From contig NZ_JAXOJT010000001.1 of assembly GCF_036663835.1 (NCBI RefSeq), positions 1,736,001 to 1,800,000 on the forward strand: a stretch of 64,000 nt of DNA. Reading direction: 5' to 3'. A model generated the notes under the pieces. It had not been told where the DNA came from, made no database searches, and worked only from the letters and a program-made list of their open reading frames with translations. This DNA is from Sphingomonas sp. LT1P40. GTDB taxonomy: Bacteria > Pseudomonadota > Alphaproteobacteria > Sphingomonadales > Sphingomonadaceae. Every line of letters begins with the position of its first letter. Position 1 is the stretch's first letter. Below are positions 36,584-48,140 of this stretch, piece by piece. Both the position numbers and the translations under genes were made by a program.

Positions 36584-36650
36584 GTTCGTTGACCCCGCCT
36601 CCGTGCGCGCTTTCGGCGTGCGCGTCGGCTTTATTACAAAGAAGATTCCA

Positions 36651-38102
36651 TTGACGAAATTCGCACATCTCGGCCTGTCCGAGACCACTTTGGCTGCGCT
36701 CGCGACCAAGGGTTATACCGAAGCGACCCCGATTCAGGCGCAGTCGATCCCGTCGCTGCTCGAAGGGCGCGACCTGCTCGGCATCGCCCAGACCGGCACC
36801 GGCAAGACCGCCGCGTTCATGCTCCCCTCGATCGACCGCCTGATCGCTAGCGGAAAGCGTCCGCAGCCGCGCGGTTGCCGGATGCTCGTCCTCGCCCCGA
36901 CCCGCGAACTGGCCAGCCAGATCGCCGAGAGCGCGCGTGACTACAGCAAGGGCAGCAAGCTCAGCGTCACGACGCTGTTCGGCGGCACCTCGATCCACAA
37001 GAACAAGACCGATCTTGCCCGCGGCGTCGACATCGTCGTCGCCACCCCCGGTCGCCTCGTCGACCTGATCGACCAATGCTATGCGATCCTGCTCGGCATC
37101 GAGATCCTGGTGCTCGACGAAGCCGACCAGATGATGGACCTGGGCTTTATCCACGCCCTCAAGCGCATCGTCCGCGAGCTGCCGTCGCAGCGCCAGACGC
37201 TGTTCTTCAGCGCCACCATGCCAAAGACGATCCGCGAGCTGGCCGGTCAGTTCATCAAGAACCCGGTCGAAGTGAAGGTGACCCCGGTCGCCACCACCGC
37301 CGAGCGCGTCGAGCAGACGGTGACCTTCGTCAATCAGGCGGAAAAGCAGTCGCTGCTCACCATCGCCCTGCGTGACGAAGCGGTCGAGCGTGCACTGGTC
37401 TTCACCCGCACCAAGCATGGCGCCGACCGCGTCGTGAAGCTGCTCGCGGCCAGCGGTGTCCCCGCCAACGCGATCCACGGTAACAAGAGCCAGCCGCAGC
37501 GCGAGCGGGCTTTGGCCGAGTTCAAGGCGGGCAAGGTCAAGGTGCTGGTCGCCACCGACATCGCCGCACGCGGCATCGACGTGTCGGGCGTCAGCCACGT
37601 GTTCAACTTCGAACTGCCCAACGTGCCGGACCAGTACGTCCACCGCATTGGCCGCACCGCCCGCGCCGGCGCCAGCGGCCTCGCCGTCAGCTATTGCGCC
37701 GATGACGAGCGTCCGTACCTGCGCGATATCGAGAAGCTGATCCGCCAAAAGGTCACCGTCGTGCCATTGCCGGAAGGGTTCCTCGCCGAATCCGCCCGGA
37801 TCAAGGCGACGCGCGGCCCCATTCCGGTCAGCCGCGACGAGCAGAACGGCCGTCATGGCCGCACGATGCAGGACCGCAACGCCAGCTATCGCCAGGGCCA
37901 GAAGCAGCGCGACCCCCGCGCCAATCCGGTCGGCGGCGATCGTCCACGCGGCGACCGCCAGACGCTGGGCACTGCGGCCCCCCGTGCTGAGGGCGACGCG
38001 CCACGCCATTACGGCCCACGCAAAAAGACCTGGTCCGCCCGCCCCGCCGGTCAGGGCGGCAAGGGCAGCACCAGCGGCGCCCGTCAGGGCGGCAACCGCT
38101 AA
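36651..38102 (+). CDS. DEAD-box ATP-dependent RNA helicase
   Basis: A 483-residue RNA helicase of the RhlE type. The Q motif (GYTEATPIQAQSIP), Walker A AQTGTGKT, PTRELA, the DEAD box LVLDEADQMMDLGF, FFSATMPK and the C-terminal HRIGRTARAG motif are all present. A basic, Gly/Arg-rich tail of about 100 residues follows, likely for RNA binding. The TTG at 36651 follows AAAGAAG and begins the conserved MTKFAHLGLS; no ATG or GTG fits. It may unwind RNA in ribosome assembly or decay. Confidence 0.9.
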   Translation: MTKFAHLGLSETTLAALATKGYTEATPIQAQSIPSLLEGRDLLGIAQTGTGKTAAFMLPSIDRLIASGKRPQPRGCRMLVLAPTRELASQIAESARDYSKGSKLSVTTLFGGTSIHKNKTDLARGVDIVVATPGRLVDLIDQCYAILLGIEILVLDEADQMMDLGFIHALKRIVRELPSQRQTLFFSATMPKTIRELAGQFIKNPVEVKVTPVATTAERVEQTVTFVNQAEKQSLLTIALRDEAVERALVFTRTKHGADRVVKLLAASGVPANAIHGNKSQPQRERALAEFKAGKVKVLVATDIAARGIDVSGVSHVFNFELPNVPDQYVHRIGRTARAGASGLAVSYCADDERPYLRDIEKLIRQKVTVVPLPEGFLAESARIKATRGPIPVSRDEQNGRHGRTMQDRNASYRQGQKQRDPRANPVGGDRPRGDRQTLGTAAPRAEGDAPRHYGPRKKTWSARPAGQGGKGSTSGARQGGNR

Positions 38103-38105
38103 GGA

Positions 38106-39056
38106 TCAACGACGCGGCGTTCGCGCCGCGTCGTCCTCCTGCGCCGCGATCAGCCGGTCGACCCGCTCCAGCCCGGTCGTCGCCTCATTGTTCCCCCGCC
38201 CGATCAGCGGCGCGGCGCGGCGATAATATTCGCGCGCACGCGGGAAATCCCCCGCCGCCTCCGCACACAGCCCCAAATCGAACGTGATCGAGGGATGGTT
38301 CGGTGCCTGCGCATCCATCACGCCCCACGCCGCGCATGCTGCGCGTAAATCACGCTGCGTCTGCTTGACGATATCCTTGAACGGTCGGTTGAGCGGCTTG
38401 GGCAAGCCCTTGGGGCTCTCCCGAAACCGGATGTTGTAGGTCTCCACTGTCGGCGCGATATCGCGGCGGACATCGTCCGCAATCGCCAGCACCATCCCGC
38501 GAATCGCCTCCTCCGCCGTCCGCGGCGGATTTTGTCCCCGGCACCAGCTCGTCTCGTCGCGCCTCGGTTTGCCGGTCGAATAGACCACCCGCCCATCATC
38601 CCGCCGCGCCAGCCGCAGATCGGCGGTCACGTTGACGACACGCCGGGTGCAGTCGATCTCGACCTCTTCTTCCTTCAGGCACTTGCCGCTGTCCTTGCCG
38701 CCCTCGCGCTCGACGCACTTCTTCTCTTTGCGCTTGAATCGGCTTTCCTGAACCCCGCTCGTTACATTGCCACTCAGCACGCCATCGGCATCGCCGCCAC
38801 GCCCGCCGACGATATCGAAATGCGGCTTACCTTCTATATCCGGCCGCGACAGCGCGCGCTCGATCGCCATTTCCAGCTGCGGCCCGTCCTGCCCCGAAAA
38901 CCGCCCGATCCGCAGCGACTCCAGCAGCGCCGCTTCCCGATAGGGTGCCGCGAACTTCCCCGTCATCCGCACCGCCTCGGCTCGTGCCGGCATCGCTGCT
39001 GCAACACCCGCTAGCACAGCCATTGCCCAAGGAATGCGCCGATTCGCCAATTTCAT
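38106..39056 (-). CDS. Exported hypothetical protein with a C-terminal repeat-like region
   Basis: A 316-residue protein with a signal peptide (WAMAVLAGVAAAMPARA). The middle part has four cysteines in KKCVERE, GKCLKEE, DCTRR and SWCRG, and the end (ITFDLGLCAEAAGDFPRAREYYRRAA) resembles a tetratricopeptide unit. Probably periplasmic or a surface protein. The ATG at 39056 was chosen because the signal peptide begins there. It is convergent with the helicase gene, three bases apart, and a hairpin overlaps its last codons. No specific function recognised. Confidence 0.7.
   Translation of the reverse strand: MKLANRRIPWAMAVLAGVAAAMPARAEAVRMTGKFAAPYREAALLESLRIGRFSGQDGPQLEMAIERALSRPDIEGKPHFDIVGGRGGDADGVLSGNVTSGVQESRFKRKEKKCVEREGGKDSGKCLKEEEVEIDCTRRVVNVTADLRLARRDDGRVVYSTGKPRRDETSWCRGQNPPRTAEEAIRGMVLAIADDVRRDIAPTVETYNIRFRESPKGLPKPLNRPFKDIVKQTQRDLRAACAAWGVMDAQAPNHPSITFDLGLCAEAAGDFPRAREYYRRAAPLIGRGNNEATTGLERVDRLIAAQEDDAARTPRR
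38109..38134. terminator. 11-bp hairpin with TTCG loop between convergent genes
   Basis: ACGACGCGGCG (38109-38119) pairs perfectly with CGCCGCGTCGT (38124-38134) around a TTCG tetraloop, a very stable RNA loop. It sits just after the DEAD-box stop and inside the last codons of the opposing gene. There is no T tract, so termination is likely but not certain. Confidence 0.55.
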
Positions 39057-39258
39057 GTCAGCCCCCTGAAAATCCCGGCACCATCCTAGCCAAGCAATCA
39101 CCGGGGACAAGCTATGGAGTCGCGTTCTGCCTGCCAGCCGGGTTGCATCCCCCGCCCCCCTTTGCTAGTCGCGCGCCAACCCATCGGGGCTGCCTCATCG
39201 GCGCGCCCCTTTTTCGCATGGGGCCATTTTCGAGACTCCGAAGAGGAAGCACGCATCC

Positions 39259-41354
<2,096 letters not shown>

Positions 41355-41369
41355 TCACTGATAACCGTC

Positions 41370-41389
41370 ACCCCGGCGCAAGCCGGGGT
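41370..41389. repeat. REP-like hairpin with GCAA loop between atpA and atpG
   Basis: ACCCCGGC (41370-41377) pairs with GCCGGGGT (41382-41389) around GCAA, a GNRA-type tetraloop. The stem equals that at 36253-36273. Lying within the operon, it could stabilise the upstream atpA message. Confidence 0.7.
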
Positions 41390-41409
41390 CTCGTGCGGTA
41401 AGGGAAGAC

Positions 41410-42300
41410 ATGGCCTCTCTCAAGGCACTCAAGGTTCGGATCAACTCGGTCAAATCGACCCAGAAGATCACCAAGGCGATGAAGATGGTCGCCGCTGCGA
41501 AACTGCGCCGTGCGCAGGAGGCGGCGGAGGCCGGTCGTCCCTATGCGCAGCGCCTCGAAAGCGTCGTCGCCAGCCTCGCCTCCAAGGTGACGGTCAGTGA
41601 ATCCTCGCCGAAACTGCTCGCGGGCACCGGCAAGGATCAGGTCCACCTGTTCGTCGTCGCCACGTCGGACAAGGGCCTGGCTGGCGCGTTCAACACCAAC
41701 ATCGCCCGCCTCGCGCGCAAGCGCGCCGGTGAGATGATCGCCGAGGGCAAGACGGTGAAATTCTACACCATCGGTCGCAAGGGCCGCGCGGTGCTGAACC
41801 GGCTCTATCCGAAAGACTTCATCCACTCGATCGAACCCGGCGATCTGGGCAAGCTCGCCTTTGCCGATGCGCGCGGTTACGCCGAGGATCTCGTCGCCCG
41901 TTATGAAGCCGGTGAGTTCGACGTCGCGCACCTGTTCTATTCGAACTTCAAGTCAGTGATGACGCAGGAGCCGACCGAGCAGCAGATCATTCCGGTCGCG
42001 CCGACCTCGGTTCCCGAGGGCAAGCCGACAAGCCAGGCCGCTCCCGCCGCCGTGATCTACGAACCGGACGAGGAAGCAATCCTCGCCGACCTGTTGCCGC
42101 GCAACGTCGCGATCCAGCTGTTCCGCGCGATGCGCGAGAACGCCGCGTCGGAGCAAGGCAGCAAGATGACGGCAATGGATAATGCCACGCGCAACGCGGG
42201 TGACATGATCAAGCGCCTGAACATCCAGTATAATCGCACCCGCCAGGCCGCGATCACGACCGAGCTGGTCGAGATCATCTCGGGCGCGGAAGCCCTGTAA
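41410..42300 (+). CDS. atpG: F1F0 ATP synthase subunit gamma
   Basis: A 296-residue central rotor shaft. The start (MASLKALKVRINSVKSTQKITKAMKMVAAAKLRRAQ) and the final helix (NATRNAGDMIKRLNIQYNRTRQAAITTELVEIISGAEAL) are the conserved coiled-coil ends. AAGGGAAG precedes the ATG. An insertion-like stretch around residues 195-215 (TSVPEGKPTSQAAPAAVI) lies in the globular part. A lipoprotein gene starts two bases after its stop, between it and atpD. Confidence 0.97.
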   Translation: MASLKALKVRINSVKSTQKITKAMKMVAAAKLRRAQEAAEAGRPYAQRLESVVASLASKVTVSESSPKLLAGTGKDQVHLFVVATSDKGLAGAFNTNIARLARKRAGEMIAEGKTVKFYTIGRKGRAVLNRLYPKDFIHSIEPGDLGKLAFADARGYAEDLVARYEAGEFDVAHLFYSNFKSVMTQEPTEQQIIPVAPTSVPEGKPTSQAAPAAVIYEPDEEAILADLLPRNVAIQLFRAMRENAASEQGSKMTAMDNATRNAGDMIKRLNIQYNRTRQAAITTELVEIISGAEAL

Positions 42301-42301
42301 T

Positions 42302-44465
<2,164 letters not shown>

Positions 44466-44477
44466 CTTTCTCTCTAG

Positions 44478-44503
44478 CCCTCTCCCGCCTTCACGGGAGA
44501 GGG
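44478..44503. repeat. REP-like hairpin between atpD and atpC
   Basis: CCCTCTCCCG (44478-44487) pairs perfectly with CGGGAGAGGG (44494-44503) around CCTTCA. It resembles the element after lexA (12626-12647). It lies 18 bases before the atpC ATG and could reduce atpC expression or protect the upstream message from 3' decay. Confidence 0.65.
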
Positions 44504-44521
44504 CATAGGATCAGACCGGAC

Positions 44522-44776
44522 ATGCTGAACTTTGAACTTGTCACCCCTGAACGCCTCGTTCGCTCCGAGGAGGTCCATATGGTCGTCGTTCCCGGCACCG
44601 AGGGCGACTTCGGCGTGCTGGAGGGCCATGCCCCGCTGATGTCCACTGTCCGCGACGGCAATATCGAAATCTACAAGAGCTCGATGAGCGAAACGCCCCA
44701 GCTGATCCGCATCGAAGGCGGCTTTGCCGAGGTCAACGAACGCGGTCTGACGGTGCTGGCCGAAAAGGCGGAATAA
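44522..44776 (+). CDS. atpC: F1F0 ATP synthase subunit epsilon (short form)
   Basis: An 84-residue protein with only the N-terminal beta-sandwich of epsilon ([40 protein letters not shown], ending LTVLAEKAE). The C-terminal two-helix domain that inhibits rotation in many bacteria is missing, so inhibition must come from elsewhere, for instance a zeta-type inhibitor encoded outside the window. The stop is normal and the terminator follows directly. Short epsilons occur in related alphaproteobacteria, so this is likely genuine and not truncation. Confidence 0.93.
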   Translation: MLNFELVTPERLVRSEEVHMVVVPGTEGDFGVLEGHAPLMSTVRDGNIEIYKSSMSETPQLIRIEGGFAEVNERGLTVLAEKAE

Positions 44777-44793
44777 CGCTCCTTAGCCGGAGA

Positions 44794-44829
44794 CAAAAAG
44801 GCCGCGGGAGCGATCCCGCGGCCTTTTTG
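44794..44829. terminator. Strong intrinsic terminator after atpC, bidirectional
   Basis: GGCCGCGGGA (44800-44809) pairs with TCCCGCGGCC (44814-44823) around GCGA, followed by TTTTTGTTT and preceded by AAAAA (44795-44799). This is a classical intrinsic terminator and serves both the atp operon and the convergent gene ending at 44843. Confidence 0.9.
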
Positions 44830-44842
44830 TTTCGATCCGCCC

Positions 44843-45304
44843 TCACCCTTTCCGATACGTCATCGTCGTCGCCCATGCCTGCGGGTTCCCGCGCTCGATC
44901 TTCAGTTCGTCGCCCGTCCGCGTGAAGCGCAACCGCGCCATCCCGACCTTGGTCTTCATCTCGAAGGTCACGCTCTGCCCCTCCCGCGAAACCTCCGTAA
45001 AATTGCTCGGTGGCACCGACGGCAAGGTGACGCTGAGCGTCGAAGCCGCACCATCGCCGTCGGTAAACGCCAGGTCGGCCGCCGCGCCCTTCATCGTCTC
45101 GCCCTGCCCTTCTTCACGGCACGCGATGCCGATCTTGGTCATACCGCACTTCATCTCCAGCGCATCGGTGCGCCAGATGCCGTCCAGCCAGTCGAGCCGT
45201 GGGGCAACCGCCGCCTGCGCAGGCACAGCGGCCGGCATCGCGTCGGCGGCAAGGCCGACCGGAGTCATGAACATCGTGAAAAGCGACAGAAAGAATGTGA
45301 ACAT
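44843..45304 (-). CDS. Exported hypothetical protein
   Basis: A 153-residue protein with an N-terminal signal (FFLSLFTMFMTPVGLAADA) and a small beta-rich domain with a conserved opening LDWLDGIWRTDALEM and two cysteines (MKCGMTKIGIACREEG). This resembles the small lipocalin-like domain of its neighbour at 45376, which opens LPDWLAGRWCGED. No enzyme motif. It is convergent with atpC across a terminator. Function unknown. Confidence 0.65.
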   Translation of the reverse strand: MFTFFLSLFTMFMTPVGLAADAMPAAVPAQAAVAPRLDWLDGIWRTDALEMKCGMTKIGIACREEGQGETMKGAAADLAFTDGDGAASTLSVTLPSVPPSNFTEVSREGQSVTFEMKTKVGMARLRFTRTGDELKIERGNPQAWATTMTYRKG

Positions 45305-45375
45305 CGGTGACCCCTGTTGAATTGCGATGCGGCCACCTCACAGGATCGCCGCACAGCATCCACGGTCAGGATCGG

Positions 45376-45819
45376 TCAGTCCGCCTTGCGCAACCGCCAG
45401 CGCATCGCCTCGCTGCCATCCGCCAGCGAGATTTCCGCGATCATCCCGTCGCCATCCGCGCGATAGTGAATCCGCTGCGGGTAATCATGCGCGGCATTGA
45501 CGAAGGTCACGCCCTCGCCGCCCGGGACGGCGCGAAACGCCACCGGCGGCTTGCCTCCGGGCTGGGCGAAATACACCGGCGTCGTGCCATCCATCGCAAT
45601 CCGCAGAAACTCGAACCCCACGGTCTCGTCCCCCTTCACCGTCTGCGACGTTCCCAGCATCGTGCCGCCCGCCCCACGCTGCCATTGCTCGCAGGTCTGG
45701 CCCTGCGGTCCGTCCTCCCCGCACCAGCGTCCGGCAAGCCAGTCGGGCAGCCCGGACCCGTCACTGGCGGACACCGGCACCGCAAGCATCGAAAGCGCAA
45801 ACATCAACCGGATCATCAT
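45376..45819 (-). CDS. DUF6265 family exported protein
   Basis: A protein of about 147 residues with a signal peptide (LMFALSMLAVPVSAS) and the domain LPDWLAGRWCGEDG to MRWRLRKAD, matching DUF6265. Members are small secreted lipocalin-like proteins without assigned function. GGAGGAC precedes two in-frame ATG codons at 45819 and 45816; either may be used. It diverges from the AraC-type regulator, which could control it. Confidence 0.72.
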   Translation of the reverse strand: MMIRLMFALSMLAVPVSASDGSGLPDWLAGRWCGEDGPQGQTCEQWQRGAGGTMLGTSQTVKGDETVGFEFLRIAMDGTTPVYFAQPGGKPPVAFRAVPGGEGVTFVNAAHDYPQRIHYRADGDGMIAEISLADGSEAMRWRLRKAD

Positions 45820-45896
45820 TCGTCCTCCCATCTGCGCCCGGATACCGCAGGCCGCCGCCGCTGGCTTGAACGGATGCGACATGCGATGCCGGTCTC

Positions 45897-46607
45897 ATGG
45901 ACTATGCCGAAACCCCGCTGCCGCCGGAACTGGACGGCCTCGTCGCCGCGATCTGGACGATGTCGGCCGCCGGTAACGAGTGGGTCGATTACGAGGCAGT
46001 GCCGGACGGCTGTATCGAACTGATCCGGCGGCATTCGGGACGCTCGATCTGGCGCAGCGAGCAGCCGTCGTTGTTTGTCACCGGCCTCGCGCTCACCCCT
46101 GCCCGGCTGCGCTTCAGCGCCGATGCGCGATTCACCGCGATCAAGCTGTGGCCATGGGCATGGCACATGATCGGCCGCACGCCCTGCCCCGGTTTCGTCG
46201 ATAACTGGCGGCCGCTGGCGGAGGACGATCCACTTGCGGCGTTGCTTCCCGAGGCTGGCGTCGCCATGCCACGCCTGACCGCCGCATTCGACGGCATCCG
46301 ACCCCCGCCGATCGCCGCGATCCGCACTGCCGACAGCGTCGCGGCACTTGCCCGCAGCACCGGCCTCTCGCCGCGTCAGCTGCAACGCTTGTTCGCGCGC
46401 GAAACCGGCATGCCGCCGCGCAGCTATTTGCGGCTGCTGCGCTTTCGGGAGGCGATGGCGATGCTGCAATCGCCTGACACCCCACTCGCCGACACCGCCG
46501 CCGCGACCGGCTATGCCGATCAGGCGCATATGACGCGCGAGTTCGGGTCGCTTGCGGGCATGCCGCCCGGGACGGCCCGCAGACGCGCCAAGGGTCCGTT
46601 CGTCTAG
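45897..46607 (+). CDS. AraC family transcriptional regulator
   Basis: A 236-residue regulator: an N-terminal sensor of the DUF6597 type (residues about 1-130, with LPPELDGLVAAIWTM and PDGCIELI), then two helix-turn-helix units of AraC type (SVAALARSTGLSPRQLQRLFARETG and DTAAATGYADQAHMTREFGSLAG). It binds DNA as a regulator of unknown genes, perhaps the divergent DUF6265 gene 77 bases away. The effector is unknown. Confidence 0.85.
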   Translation: MDYAETPLPPELDGLVAAIWTMSAAGNEWVDYEAVPDGCIELIRRHSGRSIWRSEQPSLFVTGLALTPARLRFSADARFTAIKLWPWAWHMIGRTPCPGFVDNWRPLAEDDPLAALLPEAGVAMPRLTAAFDGIRPPPIAAIRTADSVAALARSTGLSPRQLQRLFARETGMPPRSYLRLLRFREAMAMLQSPDTPLADTAAATGYADQAHMTREFGSLAGMPPGTARRRAKGPFV

Positions 46608-46649
46608 GCCGTTCGCAACTCGTTAACCCTGTTGGTGCAGCAAGCGGGG

Positions 46650-48140
46650 ATGGCGCAGGGGGCCACGATCAGCACCGAAGTTCCGGGCGTGCGCCGCTTA
46701 GGCGTGTCGCATCCGCTGGTGGTGGCCGCCTTCCTCGCCATCGTCGCCTTCATTTTGCGTGCGCCGCAATTCGGCAACCCCGTCGCCGGGTTCGACGAAC
46801 AACTCTATCTGCTGATCGGCGAGCGCATGTGGGACGGTGCGATCCCCTATCTCGATCTGTGGGACCGCAAGCCACCCGGCCTGTTCGCGCTGTTCGCCGC
46901 GATGAGCGCGTTCGGCAACGGCCTGATCGTGTCGCAAATCATCGCCACGCTGTTCGCCGCCGCGACCGCGTGGATTGTCTTTCATCTCGCGGCGAAGCGC
47001 ACCGCGACTCTGCCCGCGATCCTCGCGGCATTCGTCTATCTCGTGTTTCTGCGACAGCTTGCGGGACAGACGACGCAGACGCCGGTGTTCTACAATTTGT
47101 TCCTCGGCGTCGCCGCGCTCGCGATTCTGCACGTCGCCCGCAACCCGCGCGACATCCGCTTCAGCGCCGCCGCGATGCTGCTGTGCGGCCTCGCCATTCA
47201 GCTCAAGCCAACTGCCGCGATCGAGGGCGCATGGTTCGGCCTGTTCCTGCTCGCCCTTCACTGGCGCGCGGGACTGAAGCCGCCCGCCATCGCCGCCCGC
47301 GCCGCGCTCTACATCGTCGCGGGCCTCCTCCCCAGCCTGATCGCCGCCGCCGCCTATGCGCGCATCGGTGCGTTCGATGCCTTCTGGTTCGCCAATGTCG
47401 AATCGATCCTGTTGCGGCAGGAGAGCTTCAACGCGCTCGCCGCCGAGCAACTGCTGGTCACGCTCATCCGCGGCGGCCCCGCGCTCGCGGTCGGTCTTGC
47501 CGGTCTCGTACTCGCCCTGCGCGCCGACCGCAGCGCCTCGACGATCCTGCTCACCGGATGGGCCACCGTCGCCATTATCGAAGTCGCCATCCTCGGTTCC
47601 TTCTGGCCGCATTATCTTCTGCCAGTGCTGCTCCCGCTCAGCATCCTCGCGGCGCATGTTCTCGCACGCGGCTGGATCGGCCTCGCCGTGTTTGCGGTCG
47701 TCGCCGCCCCGCCGCTTGTCTCGACCCTTACCCGCGACGCCGCTGTCTCACGCATGGAGACTGCCCGCGCCCACGACATCGCCGCCGCCATTCCAGCAGA
47801 GGTCCGCGACCAGTGCCTGTTCGTCTATGAAGGCTTCACCGCACTCTATTCGCTGACCCACGCCTGCCCTGTCACCCGCTACGTTTTCACCGATCATCTG
47901 CGCTCCTCGCGCGACGGCCCCGCACTCGGCGTTGATCCGCATGCCGAACTCGCCCGCGCGCTCGCCCGCCGTCCCCTTGCCATCGTCACGCTGCAAAATT
48001 CGCCGTGGCAGATGCGCAATGTCGCCAACGATCGGCTGATCGCAGAGACCTTGGCGCGCGATTACCGGCTGGAGGCCAGCTTTCAGGACATCGATCCCGA
48101 CCAACCGAACACCCGGCATCAGATCTGGGTGCGGCGATGA
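46650..48140 (+). CDS. ArnT/PMT-like membrane glycosyltransferase, copy 1
   Basis: A protein of about 496 residues with 10 or more membrane segments. Early in the chain is FDEQLYLLIGERMWDGAIPYLDLWDRKPPG: the acidic pair in the first periplasmic loop, followed by the fixed Asp/Lys, is the GT-C fold pattern of lipid-linked sugar transferases. It would move a sugar from a polyprenyl carrier to lipid A, a protein or a glycan; the acceptor is unknown. ATG 46650 is preferred; TTG 46632 is possible. It is co-transcribed with its paralogue (ATGA overlap at 48137). Confidence 0.82.
   Translation: MAQGATISTEVPGVRRLGVSHPLVVAAFLAIVAFILRAPQFGNPVAGFDEQLYLLIGERMWDGAIPYLDLWDRKPPGLFALFAAMSAFGNGLIVSQIIATLFAAATAWIVFHLAAKRTATLPAILAAFVYLVFLRQLAGQTTQTPVFYNLFLGVAALAILHVARNPRDIRFSAAAMLLCGLAIQLKPTAAIEGAWFGLFLLALHWRAGLKPPAIAARAALYIVAGLLPSLIAAAAYARIGAFDAFWFANVESILLRQESFNALAAEQLLVTLIRGGPALAVGLAGLVLALRADRSASTILLTGWATVAIIEVAILGSFWPHYLLPVLLPLSILAAHVLARGWIGLAVFAVVAAPPLVSTLTRDAAVSRMETARAHDIAAAIPAEVRDQCLFVYEGFTALYSLTHACPVTRYVFTDHLRSSRDGPALGVDPHAELARALARRPLAIVTLQNSPWQMRNVANDRLIAETLARDYRLEASFQDIDPDQPNTRHQIWVRR

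Larger units (their letters stand above)
36000..36650 (+). other. Gene-free region before the DEAD-box helicase
   Basis: About 650 bases without a convincing gene; the frames across it are low-complexity or antisense. It contains a REP-like hairpin (36253-36273), a cluster of GTTGAC/GTCAAC elements (AAGTTGAC at 36188 and its inverse GTCAACTT at 36223, CGTCAACC at 36231, CAAAGTTGACACC near 36353, TGTCAACC near 36398) and a strong hairpin at 36559-36583. The right part may be a long 5' leader of the helicase gene. Confidence 0.6.

Noticed and set aside
36042..38009. A 655-codon minus-strand frame across the helicase and its leader
   Set aside because: It is antisense to the DEAD-box gene and shows only compositional bias.
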